A stretch of DNA of 12,953 nucleotides. Source: Limnohabitans sp. GTDB lineage: Bacteria > Pseudomonadota > Gammaproteobacteria > Burkholderiales > Burkholderiaceae_C. The notes beneath the pieces were generated by a model, which was given only the letters and a program-made list of their open reading frames with translations, did not search any database and had not been told where the DNA came from. Below are positions 1 through 8,309 of this stretch, one piece after another (positions within the stretch are counted from its first letter, which is position 1; every line of letters begins with the position of its first letter). The DNA lies in assembly GCA_030729445.1 (NCBI GenBank), contig JANQXJ010000109.1:12905-25857 (forward strand). The letters run 5' to 3'. The position numbers were made by a program, and so were the translations under genes.

Positions 1-28
1 CTACTTTCTGGCAAAGCAGTGGTTTGTC

Positions 29-50
29 ACCCCGGCCTCCGAGCCGGGGT
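29..50. repeat. Perfect GC-rich hairpin, dispersed-repeat-like
   Basis: The arms ACCCCGGC (29-36) and GCCGGGGT (43-50) form a perfect 8-bp stem around the loop CTCCGA. The hairpin lies 9 bp beyond the stop codon of the minus-strand amidase, so it sits in that transcript's 3' region. No T-run follows it on either strand, so it is a poor classical terminator. On the minus strand it reads GGACCCCGGC, a 6-nt loop, then GCCGGGGTGAC. From memory this resembles the palindromic GGACCCCGG...CCGGGGTGAC elements scattered between genes in many Proteobacteria. Only one copy is visible here, so repeat status is inference. It may stabilise the mRNA 3' end or slow transcription. Confidence 0.5.
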
Positions 51-58
51 CCAGGTAT

Positions 59-1489
59 TCAAACACCTGCCGGACGACGGGCGATGAGGGGCTGGTTGGC
101 CATTTCGTAGGCGTGGGCCAGTTTCAGCAAATCCCAATCGCCCTGTGGTTTGCCAATCAAGGCCAGGCCCATCGGCAAGCCATTTGCCCCAAAGCCTGCG
201 GGCACACTGATGGAGGGCAATCCCGCCAACGTGGCGTAAATCACCACCTCCATCCAGCGGTGGTAGGTGTCCATGACGCGACCGGCCACGTTGTCTGGCC
301 AACGCAGGTTCACATCGAAGGGCCACACCTGCGCAACGGGAATGGCCAGCACGTCGAATTTTTCAAACAGGGCCAACATGTTCAGGTAAAAGCGCGTGCG
401 GCTGGCGCTGGCAGACATCAATTGAGTGCCCGTCAGGGTGAGCGATTGGTCGTACTCCCACAAGGCCTCAGGTTTGATCTGGTCGCGGTTGGCCGGGTTG
501 ATCAAAAATGGCGCGATGCGCGGCCCCACCAAAGCTTGCCGCCAGACCAACCAAGCTCGCCAAATTTCTTCGGGGGGCATGCCCAGCCGGGCTTCATCTA
601 CGGTGCAGCCCATCCCCGAAAAACTGTTCAGCGCGGATTGGCAGACATCGAGAATCCCGTCTTCCATGGGCAAGTAGCCCTGCAAATTACCCAGCCAACC
701 CATGCGCACCCCTTTGGGATTGCTGGCCAAAGATCCTGCAAATACGGCGGGTTCCTCCGTCAGGCTCAAAGGGCTGGCCGGGTGCGCACCCGCTTGCACC
801 GACAGCAGCATGGCCAAATCAGCCACATGGCGTGCCATGGGGCCTTCGGTGGCCAGTTGGGCAATGAACACATCTTGCGCGGGCGACATCGGCACTCGGC
901 CTTGTGAGGGGCGCAGGCCAAACACATGGTTCCACCCGGCGGGGTTGCGCAAGCTGCCCATGAAGTCCGAACCATCTGCCACGGGCAGCAAACGCTGGGC
1001 CAGCGCCACCGCCGCACCACCGCTGCTGCCCCCCGCCGATTTGCTGGGATTCCAGGCGTTGCAGGTGGAGCCAAACACTTCATTGAACGTGTGCGAACCC
1101 AATCCAAATTCGGGTGTGTTGGTCTTGCCGATGACGATGGCACCAGCGGCTTTCATGCGGCTGGCCATCAGCCCGTCCTCGCTGGCCACAAAGTCTTTCA
1201 TCAGCGGGCTGCCCAAAGTGGTGCGCAGACCTTGTGCATTGGCCAGGTCCTTGATGGCTTGGGGCATGCCGTGCATCCAACCCATGGACTCGCCCCGGGC
1301 CAGTTGGGCATCGCGCTCACGGGCTTGTGCCAACAAAAGTTCCGGTTCTTGCAGGCTGACGATGGCATTGGAGACCGGGTTCAGGCGGGCAATGCGCTCG
1401 AGTGTGGACTGCATGACTTCTTGGCACGACACCTGCTTGAGGTGAATGGCGCGGGACAAATCGATGGCGGACATATCAGGGTTGACCAT
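59..1489 (-). CDS. Amidase-signature family hydrolase (amidase 1)
   Basis: A 476-residue enzyme of the amidase signature (AS) family, which hydrolyses carboxamide or related C-N bonds with a Ser-cisSer-Lys triad. The triad is visible: K80 in QAIKD, cis-Ser S155 in AGGSSGG, and nucleophile S179 in FMGSLRNPA, exactly 24 residues later as in characterised members. The C-terminal GLPSISVPAGF and GLPMGLALIG segments are also family hallmarks. There is no signal peptide, so it is probably cytoplasmic. Length is normal for a stand-alone amidase. It starts at ATG 1489; a second in-frame ATG at 1474 would remove five residues, and neither has a strong ribosome site. It is divergent from the transporter operon and may act on the same imported compound. 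It is not part of a gatCAB cluster, so a role as GatA is unlikely. Natural substrate unknown. Confidence 0.93.
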   Translation of the reverse strand: MVNPDMSAIDLSRAIHLKQVSCQEVMQSTLERIARLNPVSNAIVSLQEPELLLAQARERDAQLARGESMGWMHGMPQAIKDLANAQGLRTTLGSPLMKDFVASEDGLMASRMKAAGAIVIGKTNTPEFGLGSHTFNEVFGSTCNAWNPSKSAGGSSGGAAVALAQRLLPVADGSDFMGSLRNPAGWNHVFGLRPSQGRVPMSPAQDVFIAQLATEGPMARHVADLAMLLSVQAGAHPASPLSLTEEPAVFAGSLASNPKGVRMGWLGNLQGYLPMEDGILDVCQSALNSFSGMGCTVDEARLGMPPEEIWRAWLVWRQALVGPRIAPFLINPANRDQIKPEALWEYDQSLTLTGTQLMSASASRTRFYLNMLALFEKFDVLAIPVAQVWPFDVNLRWPDNVAGRVMDTYHRWMEVVIYATLAGLPSISVPAGFGANGLPMGLALIGKPQGDWDLLKLAHAYEMANQPLIARRPAGV

Positions 1490-1647
1490 GGGGTGTTGTT
1501 CTCGGTTTTATTTGTATTATGAAAGCGGTCAAAGGGCATGGAGCCACTGGTGAAAACCCCGACTCCGATTTGCGCAAAGGTGACGCTTGTTCGTTTTGAA
1601 AGCTGTCATCATGATTTTTCAACTGTTCCTTTTTTGGAGATCTGATC
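1490..1647. promoter_or_regulatory. Divergent intergenic control region
   Basis: This 158-bp gap separates the minus-strand amidase from the plus-strand transporter operon and must hold promoters for both. It contains a perfect 10-bp palindrome, TTTGCGCAAA (1569-1578), and an 8-bp palindrome, ATCATGAT (1608-1615); either could be an operator. AT-rich hexamers such as TATTAT (1515-1520) are present, but I found no -35/-10 pair with good spacing. At the right end, GGAGA (1636-1640) is a good ribosome-binding site 7 nt before ATG 1648. No regulator gene for this cluster is encoded in the window. Confidence 0.45.
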
Positions 1648-3231
1648 ATGAAAAGACGTGTTCTGTTTGCTGCTACGGGTTTGTTGGGTTTGAGCATGCT
1701 GGCCCCTGTGGTCGCACAGGCCCAAGACAACAAAGTTTTCCGCTTTGTGCCGCACGCCAACCTGGCGGTGCTCGATCCGATCTGGACCACGGCCTATGTC
1801 ACGCGCAACCACGCGTACATGATTTACGACACGCTTTTCTCTGAAGACGCGCAGGGCAACATCAAGCCGCAGATGGTGGACACCTACACCACCTCAACCG
1901 ACCGCAAGACCTGGACCTTCAAACTGCGCAGTGGCTTGGAGTTTCACGATGGCAAGCCTGTGACCAGTGAAGACGTGGTGGCTTCGCTCAAGCGCTGGGC
2001 CAGCCGCGATGCCATGGGCGGCATCTTGAACACCTTCATCGACCGTTATGAAACCCCTGATGCCAACACTTTTCGCATGGTCCTCAAGGAACCCAGTGGC
2101 ATCGTGATCGACGCTTTGGGCAAGGCTTCGTCCAATGTGCCCTTCATCATGCCCGCCCGTATTGCGGCCACGCCCGGCTCCGAGCAAATCAAGGAGCACA
2201 TTGGCTCGGGCCCCTTCATTTTCAAGGCCGACGAGTTCAAGCCTGGCGCATTAGCCGTGTACACACGCAATGCCAAATACAAGCCTCGTGCTGAAGCGCC
2301 CAGTGGCATGGCCGGTGGCCGTCCGGTCAACTTTGACCGTGTGGAGTGGGTCATCATCCGCGACCCACAAACCCAGTTCAACGCCATCAAAGCCGGTGAA
2401 GTGGACATGGTCGAGCAGCCCAGCTTTGAGCAGTACGAAACCCTCAAGAAAACCGAAGGTTTGAAGATCGATGATTTCTCGCCCGCAGGCTTGCAGTTCA
2501 TCATGCGCTTCAACCACCTGCACAAGCCGTTTGACAACCCCAAGATCCGTCAGGCGGCCATGGTGGCGATGGGTCAACAGGCCTACATCAACACCCAAAT
2601 TGGCGTGCCCGAGTTGGGCAAGCTGTGCCGCAGCATCTTCCCTTGCGGCACGGTGTATGCGGATGAAAACACGGGTTACTTCACCGGCGTGGCCAATCCG
2701 GCCAAAGCCCGCGAAATGCTCAAAGAGGCGGGCTATGACAACACGCCTGTGCTCCTGATGCGACCTACTGACTTGGCTTCGATCGCCAAGATCCCTTTGG
2801 TGGCCAAGCAGCAACTTGAAGCTGCGGGCTTCAAAGTGGACTTCCAGCAAATGGACTGGGCTTCTTTGCTGGCTCGCCGCGCTAAGAAAGACGCGCCTGC
2901 AGCCGGTGGTTGGAATGCATTCCTGACCGCTTGGACAGCGGGTGACATCTCCAACCCATTGGCCATGGCCATGCTGAATGCAAAAGGCGACACGGGTTGG
3001 TTCGGCTGGCAAAACGAGCCACGCATTGAAGCCCTCAAAGCCAGTTTCGCTCGTGCAGCCACCACCGAAGAGAAAAAGAAACTCGCCAGCCAGATCCAGG
3101 CCTTGGCCTTTGAAACCGCCACCCACGCACCATTGGGTCAGTACCGCTCACCCACGGTGATCCGCAGCAATGTGAGTGGCATTTTGCAAACCCCCGGCAT
3201 CCCGGTCATGTGGAACATCAAGAAAAACTGA
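1648..3231 (+). CDS. ABC transporter periplasmic binding protein, family 5 (DppA/OppA-like)
   Basis: A 527-residue solute-binding protein that captures ligand in the periplasm and delivers it to the permeases encoded downstream. The N-terminus is a Sec signal peptide: KRR, a hydrophobic core to about residue 22, and a likely cleavage site AQA|Q after A25. No lipobox is seen. Family-5 features include the early segment DPIWTTAYVTRNHAYMIYDT, the WTFKLRSGLEFHDGKPVTSEDV block (about 89-110) and IGSGPF (186-191). C327 and C333 could form a periplasmic disulfide. Strong ribosome site GGAGA 7 nt upstream. First gene of the operon; the first permease follows 14 nt after its stop. The family carries peptides, glutathione, nickel-chelates or opines, so the ligand cannot be named; a peptide or amide is suggested by the hydrolase neighbours. 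Confidence 0.93.
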   Translation: MKRRVLFAATGLLGLSMLAPVVAQAQDNKVFRFVPHANLAVLDPIWTTAYVTRNHAYMIYDTLFSEDAQGNIKPQMVDTYTTSTDRKTWTFKLRSGLEFHDGKPVTSEDVVASLKRWASRDAMGGILNTFIDRYETPDANTFRMVLKEPSGIVIDALGKASSNVPFIMPARIAATPGSEQIKEHIGSGPFIFKADEFKPGALAVYTRNAKYKPRAEAPSGMAGGRPVNFDRVEWVIIRDPQTQFNAIKAGEVDMVEQPSFEQYETLKKTEGLKIDDFSPAGLQFIMRFNHLHKPFDNPKIRQAAMVAMGQQAYINTQIGVPELGKLCRSIFPCGTVYADENTGYFTGVANPAKAREMLKEAGYDNTPVLLMRPTDLASIAKIPLVAKQQLEAAGFKVDFQQMDWASLLARRAKKDAPAAGGWNAFLTAWTAGDISNPLAMAMLNAKGDTGWFGWQNEPRIEALKASFARAATTEEKKKLASQIQALAFETATHAPLGQYRSPTVIRSNVSGILQTPGIPVMWNIKKN

Positions 3232-3245
3232 TCAGGTTCTGAGCG

Positions 3246-4199
3246 ATGTTTCAATTCGTCCTGCGCCGCCTGCTGGCGGTGCTGCCGGTCCTGCTCGTCG
3301 TGTCGCTGGTGGTCTTCCTCATCTTGAGGTTGGCCCCCGGTGATCCGGCGGCGGTGATTGCCGGTAACAGCGGCACCAACGAAGACATCAACCGCATCCG
3401 CGAACAACTGGGCCTGGATCGATCGATCATGTCGCAGTATTTCATTTGGATTGGGCGGGTGTTTCAGGGCGATCTGGGTTATTCGTATTACCTGAGCAAG
3501 CCCGTCACCGAGCTGATCGCGCAGCGCATCGAGCCCACCTTGTCCTTGGCGGCTGGCACCTTGGTGCTGGCCGTTGCGGTGGCCATTCCATTGGGGACCA
3601 TTGCCGCTTGGCGCATGGGTGGTTGGCTTGACAAAATCTTGTCCGGTTTTTCGGTGGCCGGGTTTTCGGTGCCGGTGTTTGTGATCGGCTACTTGCTCAT
3701 TTACCTGTTTGCCATTCGTCTGGAATGGTTGCCGGTGCAGGGTTACAAAACTTTGTTTGGGCCGCGCAGCGTTGGGGTGTGGGATTGGATGCGGCAGCTG
3801 ATCTTGCCCTGGATGACGTTGGCCATGATCTATGTGGCGCTGATTGCGCGGGTGACCCGAGCCAGTGTGTCCGAGGCCCTGACCGAAGACTACATTCGCA
3901 CCGCGCGGGCCAAGGGCCTGACCGAGCGGGTGGTGCTGTTGCGCCACGCCCTGAGCAATGCGGCCGTGCCCATCGTCACCGTGATTGGTATTGGCGTGGC
4001 TTTGTTGATTGGCGGCGTGGTGGTGACCGAGACGGTCTACGCCATTCCCGGGCTGGGCATGCTCACGGTGGATGCGGTGCTCAACCGCGACTTCCCGGTG
4101 ATCCAGGGGCTGGTCCTGCTGTTCTCATGCGCCTACGTGTTCATCAACCTCATGGTCGATTTGAGCTACCTCTTCCTTGATCCGAGGATCCGTTACTGA
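3246..4199 (+). CDS. ABC transporter permease, DppB/OppB type
   Basis: A 317-residue inner-membrane subunit, one half of the transport channel. It starts with the typical FVLRRLL followed by a first membrane helix (about 9-30) and the conserved LAPGDPA. Further hydrophobic segments lie near 98-122, 132-158, 186-206, 240-265 and 286-312, giving the usual six. The cytoplasmic coupling loop that docks on the ATPase is seen as EALTEDYIRTARAKGL (210-225) followed by HALSNAAVPI. The end LFLDPRIRY is typical of the family. The stop overlaps the next start by one base (TGATG at 4197-4201), so the two permeases are translationally coupled. The pairing with a DppC-type subunit and a family-5 binding protein identifies a peptide-type importer. 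Confidence 0.93.
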   Translation: MFQFVLRRLLAVLPVLLVVSLVVFLILRLAPGDPAAVIAGNSGTNEDINRIREQLGLDRSIMSQYFIWIGRVFQGDLGYSYYLSKPVTELIAQRIEPTLSLAAGTLVLAVAVAIPLGTIAAWRMGGWLDKILSGFSVAGFSVPVFVIGYLLIYLFAIRLEWLPVQGYKTLFGPRSVGVWDWMRQLILPWMTLAMIYVALIARVTRASVSEALTEDYIRTARAKGLTERVVLLRHALSNAAVPIVTVIGIGVALLIGGVVVTETVYAIPGLGMLTVDAVLNRDFPVIQGLVLLFSCAYVFINLMVDLSYLFLDPRIRY

Positions 4200-5077
4200 T
4201 GTCCCTCTCTCATCGTTTATGGGCCAACGGCTCCATCCGGTTTGGTGCCATGGTGCTCGGGTTCATGGTGCTGGTGTCTTTGCTGGCACCATGGCTGGGC
4301 ACGGTGGACCCTGCCGCCATGGACTCCAATTTCATCAACAAGCCTGCGGGCCTCAAGGGTGACTTCGCCTTGGTCGATGGCAGCACGGTGGCCCACACTT
4401 TCTGGCTGGGCACCGACAGCTTTGGCCGCGACCTTTACAGCCGCGTGGTCTACGGTGCGCAGGTGTCCTTGCTGGTGGGCGGTTTCACCGCGGTGTTGGC
4501 GTTGGCACTGGGTGGTTTGTTGGGCATGTTGGCGGGTTACTTCCGTCAAGTTGATGCGGTGCTCATGCGCTTCATGGACGGCCTGATGGCCATCCCCGCC
4601 ATTTTGCTGGCCATTGCGCTGGTCGCGGCATTGGGCGCCCAAGTGTGGACGGTGGTGGTGGCCATCGCCATCCCCGAGGTGCCGCGTGTGACCCGCTTGG
4701 TACGCTCTTTGGTGCTGAGCTTGCGTGAAGAGCCTTTTGTGGAGGCGGCCCGTGCGCTGGCCACGCCCACGCCCGTGATTTTGTGGCGGCACATCTTGCC
4801 CAACGCCTTAGCCCCCTTAATCGTGCAGGGCACTTTTGTGGCCGCATCTGCGGTGCTGACTGAAGCGATTTTGAGTTTTCTGGGCTTGGGCCTGCCGCCT
4901 GACATTCCCACCTGGGGCAACATCATGGCCGAGGGGCGTGTGCAGTTCAGCCAGTACCCTGGCAACGTGCTGTACCCCGCTTTGTTTTTGGTGCCCACGG
5001 TGCTGGCTGTGAATTTGTTGGGAGATGGTTTGCGCGACGTGCTCGATCCCAAGTTTGCGAAAAGGGGGGCGCGATGA
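4199..5077 (+). CDS. ABC transporter permease, DppC/OppC type
   Basis: A 292-residue second permease subunit. It has a first helix at about 14-36, then the family's periplasmic stretch with HTFWLGTDSFGRDLYSR (66-82), and further helices near 88-114, 125-148, 205-230 and 258-280. GLGLPPDIPTWGNI (229-242) and the ending GDGLRDVLDPK are hallmarks of the DppC group. The coupling loop reads EAARALATPTPVILWRHILPN (182-202, shown without its flanks); the position usually occupied by glycine after EAA is alanine (A188). It overlaps the previous gene by 1 nt and the ATPase gene by 4 nt (ATGA at 5074-5077), which points to coordinated synthesis of the complex in one operon. Confidence 0.93.
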   Translation: MSLSHRLWANGSIRFGAMVLGFMVLVSLLAPWLGTVDPAAMDSNFINKPAGLKGDFALVDGSTVAHTFWLGTDSFGRDLYSRVVYGAQVSLLVGGFTAVLALALGGLLGMLAGYFRQVDAVLMRFMDGLMAIPAILLAIALVAALGAQVWTVVVAIAIPEVPRVTRLVRSLVLSLREEPFVEAARALATPTPVILWRHILPNALAPLIVQGTFVAASAVLTEAILSFLGLGLPPDIPTWGNIMAEGRVQFSQYPGNVLYPALFLVPTVLAVNLLGDGLRDVLDPKFAKRGAR

Positions 5078-6702
5078 GTACAGCATCCCCTCAACCGGTC
5101 CTGACGATTAGCCAACTCTCGGTGGCCTTGCCTGCGGGCGGTGATCGGGCGCACGCGGTGCACCAGGTGTCGCTCAGCATCCTCCCCGGCCAGACCTTGT
5201 GTGTGGTGGGTGAGTCGGGTTCGGGCAAATCGGTCATGGCCACCACCGTCATGGGCCTGCTGGCCAAAGAACTGCGCCCCAGCGGCGGCGAGGTTGTGCT
5301 GCAAGGCGAGTCCTTGCTGGGGGCTTCGGCTGCGCGTTTGCGAGCCTTGCGCGGGCGCAGCATGGGCATGGTGTTCCAAGAACCCATGACCGCGCTCAAC
5401 CCGGTCATGACCTGTGGTGACCAGGTCGACGAACTGCTGTCTACCCACACCGATTGGCCCCGCGATCAGCGTCGCGCCGAAATTTTGCGCATCTTCGAGC
5501 GGGTGCGCCTGCCCGACCCCGAGCGCATGCTGCGCAGCTACCCGCACCAGCTCAGTGGTGGTCAGCGCCAACGCATCGTGATTGCCATGGCCGTGGTGCT
5601 CAAGCCTGCCTTGATCATTTGCGACGAGCCGACCACCGCGCTCGATGTGACCACACAAAAAGAAATTTTGCGCCTGATTGCCGACCTGCAACGCGAGCAG
5701 GGCAGTGCGGTGCTCTTCATCACCCACGACATGGGCGTGGTGGCCGAGATCGCCGACGAGGTGCTGGTCATGAACCAGGGCGAAGCCGTTGAAGGTGGCC
5801 CGTGTGAGCAGGTCTTGCGACGGCCCCAAGCCGCCTACACACGCCAGTTGTTGGCCGCTGTGCCAGGCATGACGCCACCGGTGGCCAAACCCGCCTTCAG
5901 TGGCCCGGCCTTGTTGTCGAGCCAGGGCGTGGGCAAAACCTATTCCAGCCGCGACTGGATGGGCCGCAACCGCGCCACCGCCGCGCTGCAAAACGCCCAT
6001 GTGGCGGTCCACGCGGGCGAGACCGTGGGCATTGTGGGCGAGTCCGGTTCGGGCAAGTCCACGTTTGCACGTTGCCTGATCCGCCTGATTGACCCGACCG
6101 AGGGCCGCATCTTGTGGGGCGATGACGAGGTGGCCACCTTGCCCGAAGGCCGTTTGCGGCCTTTGCGAAACCGGGTGCAAGTGGTGTTTCAAGACCCGAA
6201 CCGCTCGCTCAACCCGCGCCGCACGGTGGGCCAGTCCATGGTCGAAGGGGCCATGAACTTTGGCCAATCCCGCGCCGAGGCCGAAGCCTTGGCGGCCGAA
6301 CTCATGACGCAGGTGCGCCTGCCCGTCGAAGCGCTGCAACGCTACCCCAGCCAATTCAGTGGTGGACAAAGGCAACGCTTGGCCATTGCACGGGCCTTGG
6401 CCTGTCGGCCCCAGGTGCTGGTGGCTGACGAGGCGGTGAGCGCCTTGGATGTGAGCGTGCAAGCGCAGATCCTGAACTTGCTGCGCGAGATTCAGGGCCG
6501 CTTAGGCCTGGGTGTGCTCTTCATTACGCATGACCTGCGTGTGGCCGCGCAGCTGTGTGACCGCGTGATCGTGATGCACCAGGGCCACATCGTCGAAGAA
6601 GGCCCGACCGCCGAGCTCTACGCCAACCCCCAACAAGATTACACACGCCGTCTTTTGCATGCGGCACCTGCGGCTTTGCCACCCATGGATGTTGCTGTTT
6701 GA
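5074..6702 (+). CDS. Fused double ATPase subunit of peptide-type ABC importer (DppD-DppF fusion)
   Basis: A 542-residue cytoplasmic protein with two complete nucleotide-binding domains that power the two permeases. Domain 1: Walker A GESGSGKS (46-53), Q-loop Q102, signature LSGGQ (160-164), Walker B IICDE (181-185), switch H218. Domain 2: Walker A GESGSGKST (322-330), Q-loop Q373, signature FSGGQ (428-432), Walker B VLVADE (448-453), switch H486. All catalytic positions are intact, so both sites should hydrolyse ATP. After the second Walker B glutamate the sequence is DEAVSALD rather than the usual DEP; this proline is not catalytic. A linker at about 265-285 joins the domains. The layout matches single-polypeptide ATPases such as GsiA and YejF rather than separate DppD and DppF. 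It overlaps the upstream permease by 4 nt. Confidence 0.94.
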   Translation: MSTASPQPVLTISQLSVALPAGGDRAHAVHQVSLSILPGQTLCVVGESGSGKSVMATTVMGLLAKELRPSGGEVVLQGESLLGASAARLRALRGRSMGMVFQEPMTALNPVMTCGDQVDELLSTHTDWPRDQRRAEILRIFERVRLPDPERMLRSYPHQLSGGQRQRIVIAMAVVLKPALIICDEPTTALDVTTQKEILRLIADLQREQGSAVLFITHDMGVVAEIADEVLVMNQGEAVEGGPCEQVLRRPQAAYTRQLLAAVPGMTPPVAKPAFSGPALLSSQGVGKTYSSRDWMGRNRATAALQNAHVAVHAGETVGIVGESGSGKSTFARCLIRLIDPTEGRILWGDDEVATLPEGRLRPLRNRVQVVFQDPNRSLNPRRTVGQSMVEGAMNFGQSRAEAEALAAELMTQVRLPVEALQRYPSQFSGGQRQRLAIARALACRPQVLVADEAVSALDVSVQAQILNLLREIQGRLGLGVLFITHDLRVAAQLCDRVIVMHQGHIVEEGPTAELYANPQQDYTRRLLHAAPAALPPMDVAV

Positions 6703-6762
6703 TGCTTACCCTGAATGCCGCTCTTTGAGGCGGTTTGATTTGAACCCTCACCACGGCCCTTC

Positions 6763-8262
6763 ATGACCCGTATCCTGATCGCTGGTTACCAGCACGAGAC
6801 CAACACCTTTGCCCCCAGTCTGGCCGATTGGGCTGCATTCCAAAGTGGCGAGGCTTTTCCAGCCTATGTGCGCGGGCAGGCCATGATCGACCAGATGACG
6901 GGCGTGAACATCCCGGCGGGTGGCTTCATCGACGCGGCGCGGCGCGAAGGCTGGCAACTGCTGCCCTCGGCTTGGGCCGGGGCCACACCCTCTTCATACG
7001 TGACTCAAGACGCGTTTGAGCGCATCTGCGCGGCCATTGTCGAAGACGTTCGGGCAGCCTTGGTGCAGGGGCTGGACGGTGTGTACCTCGATCTGCACGG
7101 TGCGGCCGTGGCCGAAAACGCTGACGACAGTGAGGGCGAGTTGATCGCCCGCATCCGCGCGGTGGTCGGCCCCAAGCTGCCCATCGTGGCCAGTCTGGAC
7201 CTGCACGCCAACGTGACCGAACGCATGCTGCAATTGTCCGATGGCCTGGTGGCCTACCGCACCTACCCGCACATCGACATGGCCGACACCGGCGAGCGGG
7301 CCGCCTTGCTGTTGCGCGAGCATTTGCGTGCAGGCGCCAAGCGCCCCATGCAGGCGCGTCGCTTGCCGTTTTTGATTCCACTGAATGCCCAAAGCACCTG
7401 GATGGCCCCGGCCAAAGACCTCTACCAGGAGATGATCGCGCTGGAGTCACAAACCGGCTGCATGCTCAGTTTTTGCATGGGTTTTCCGGCGTCCGACTTT
7501 GCCGAATGCGGTCCCGTGGTCTGGGGCCACGGCCCGCAGGCTGACATGGCGGTGCAGCGCTTGTTTGAGCGCGTGGCCGAACCCGGCCAGTGGCGCCCCG
7601 ATGTGCTGCCCGCACGCGAGGCGGTCACCCAAGCCTTGGCCACGGCAGAAGTCTCTGCCGCCCCCGTGGTCATGGCCGACACCCAAGACAACCCGGGCGC
7701 AGGCGGCGACAGCAACACCACCGGCATGCTGCACGCCCTGCTGCAACAAGGCGCTGGAAAGCGCTGGCCTGGTCAAGTGGCCGTTGGCTTGTTGTATGAC
7801 CCCGCTGCGGCCCGCATGGCGCATGAAGCCGGTATCGGCGCGAGTCTGCAACTGGCTTTGGGCAAAGCCGTGCCCACCTTCACCGGCGAGGCGAGTGACC
7901 CGCCTTTGCAAGGCCGCTTTACGGTGCGTGCCTTGGGGCCAGATGATTGTGAACTCAAAGGCCCGATGATGACCGGCATGAAAGTCCACATCGGCCCTTG
8001 TGCGTGCCTCGAAATGGATGGCGTGCTGATCGCCGTGGCCAGCGGCAAGATGCAGATGCTGGACCGCGAACTGTTTCGCGCCGTGGGCATCCACCCCGAG
8101 CAGATGAAACTGCTGGTGGTCAAAAGCTCCAACCATTTCCGGGCCGACTTCACCCCCATCGCCAGCCGTGTGCTGGTGGCCAAAGCGGCGGGGCCGATGG
8201 CCGCCGATCCGGGCGACTTGCCCTGGAAAAAACTCAGCCCCAACACCCGAACCCGACCTTGA
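6763..8262 (+). CDS. M81 family metallopeptidase (MlrC/microcystinase C-like)
   Basis: A 499-residue member of peptidase family M81, whose best-known member, MlrC, is a zinc enzyme that cuts linearised microcystin and its products in the cytoplasm. Visible family motifs are HETNTF (11-16), YLDLHGAAV (108-116), SLDLHANV (144-151), YRTYPHID (165-172), QDNPGAGGDSNTT (308-320) and SSNHFRADF (455-463). D146, H148 and H170 match the Asp/His/His positions proposed as metal and catalytic residues in MlrC. No signal peptide. Length is normal. It starts at ATG 6763, 60 nt after the ATPase stop, with no strong ribosome site; a small hairpin (CCGC 6718-6721 with GCGG 6730-6733) lies in the gap. Family members often sit beside peptide ABC importers, as here. 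Microcystin as substrate is not shown; a small peptide or amide is the safer guess. Confidence 0.92.
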   Translation: MTRILIAGYQHETNTFAPSLADWAAFQSGEAFPAYVRGQAMIDQMTGVNIPAGGFIDAARREGWQLLPSAWAGATPSSYVTQDAFERICAAIVEDVRAALVQGLDGVYLDLHGAAVAENADDSEGELIARIRAVVGPKLPIVASLDLHANVTERMLQLSDGLVAYRTYPHIDMADTGERAALLLREHLRAGAKRPMQARRLPFLIPLNAQSTWMAPAKDLYQEMIALESQTGCMLSFCMGFPASDFAECGPVVWGHGPQADMAVQRLFERVAEPGQWRPDVLPAREAVTQALATAEVSAAPVVMADTQDNPGAGGDSNTTGMLHALLQQGAGKRWPGQVAVGLLYDPAAARMAHEAGIGASLQLALGKAVPTFTGEASDPPLQGRFTVRALGPDDCELKGPMMTGMKVHIGPCACLEMDGVLIAVASGKMQMLDRELFRAVGIHPEQMKLLVVKSSNHFRADFTPIASRVLVAKAAGPMAADPGDLPWKKLSPNTRTRP

Positions 8263-8280
8263 CGTGGCTCGGCAGCCACG
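8263..8280 (+). terminator. Terminator-like hairpin inside the operon
   Basis: CGTGGCT (8263-8269) and AGCCACG (8274-8280) form a perfect 7-bp stem closed by the tetraloop CGGC, starting on the base after the M81 stop codon. It is followed by CTTTTGAACTTTT, a broken T-run. This resembles a weak rho-independent terminator. Because the amidase gene starts 30 nt further on with its own good ribosome site, partial termination or 3'-end protection of the transporter-M81 mRNA is more likely than a full stop. Confidence 0.55.
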
Positions 8281-8309
8281 CTTTTGAACTTTTCTGAAGA
8301 GGCACACCC

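Noticed and set aside
113..907. 264-codon open frame on the plus strand
   Set aside because: Antisense to amidase 1; no domain, His/Gln/Arg-rich.
59..1489. Amidase 1 as GatA of the tRNA amidotransferase
   Set aside because: No gatB or gatC nearby, and the nucleophile region DFMGSLRNPA is not that of GatA.
4546..6462. Very long open frame (638 codons) on the minus strand
   Set aside because: It lies antisense to the permease and ATPase genes, and its product is His/Gln/Arg-rich without any recognisable domain. It is the expected shadow of GC-rich codons.
6718..6733. Small hairpin between the ATPase and M81 genes as a terminator
   Set aside because: The stem is only 4 bp and the following T-rich stretch is broken, so there is too little support.
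6763..8262. A microcystin degradation (mlr) cluster
   Set aside because: Only an MlrC-like M81 protein is present; MlrA, MlrB and MlrD are absent, and M81 proteins have wider roles.
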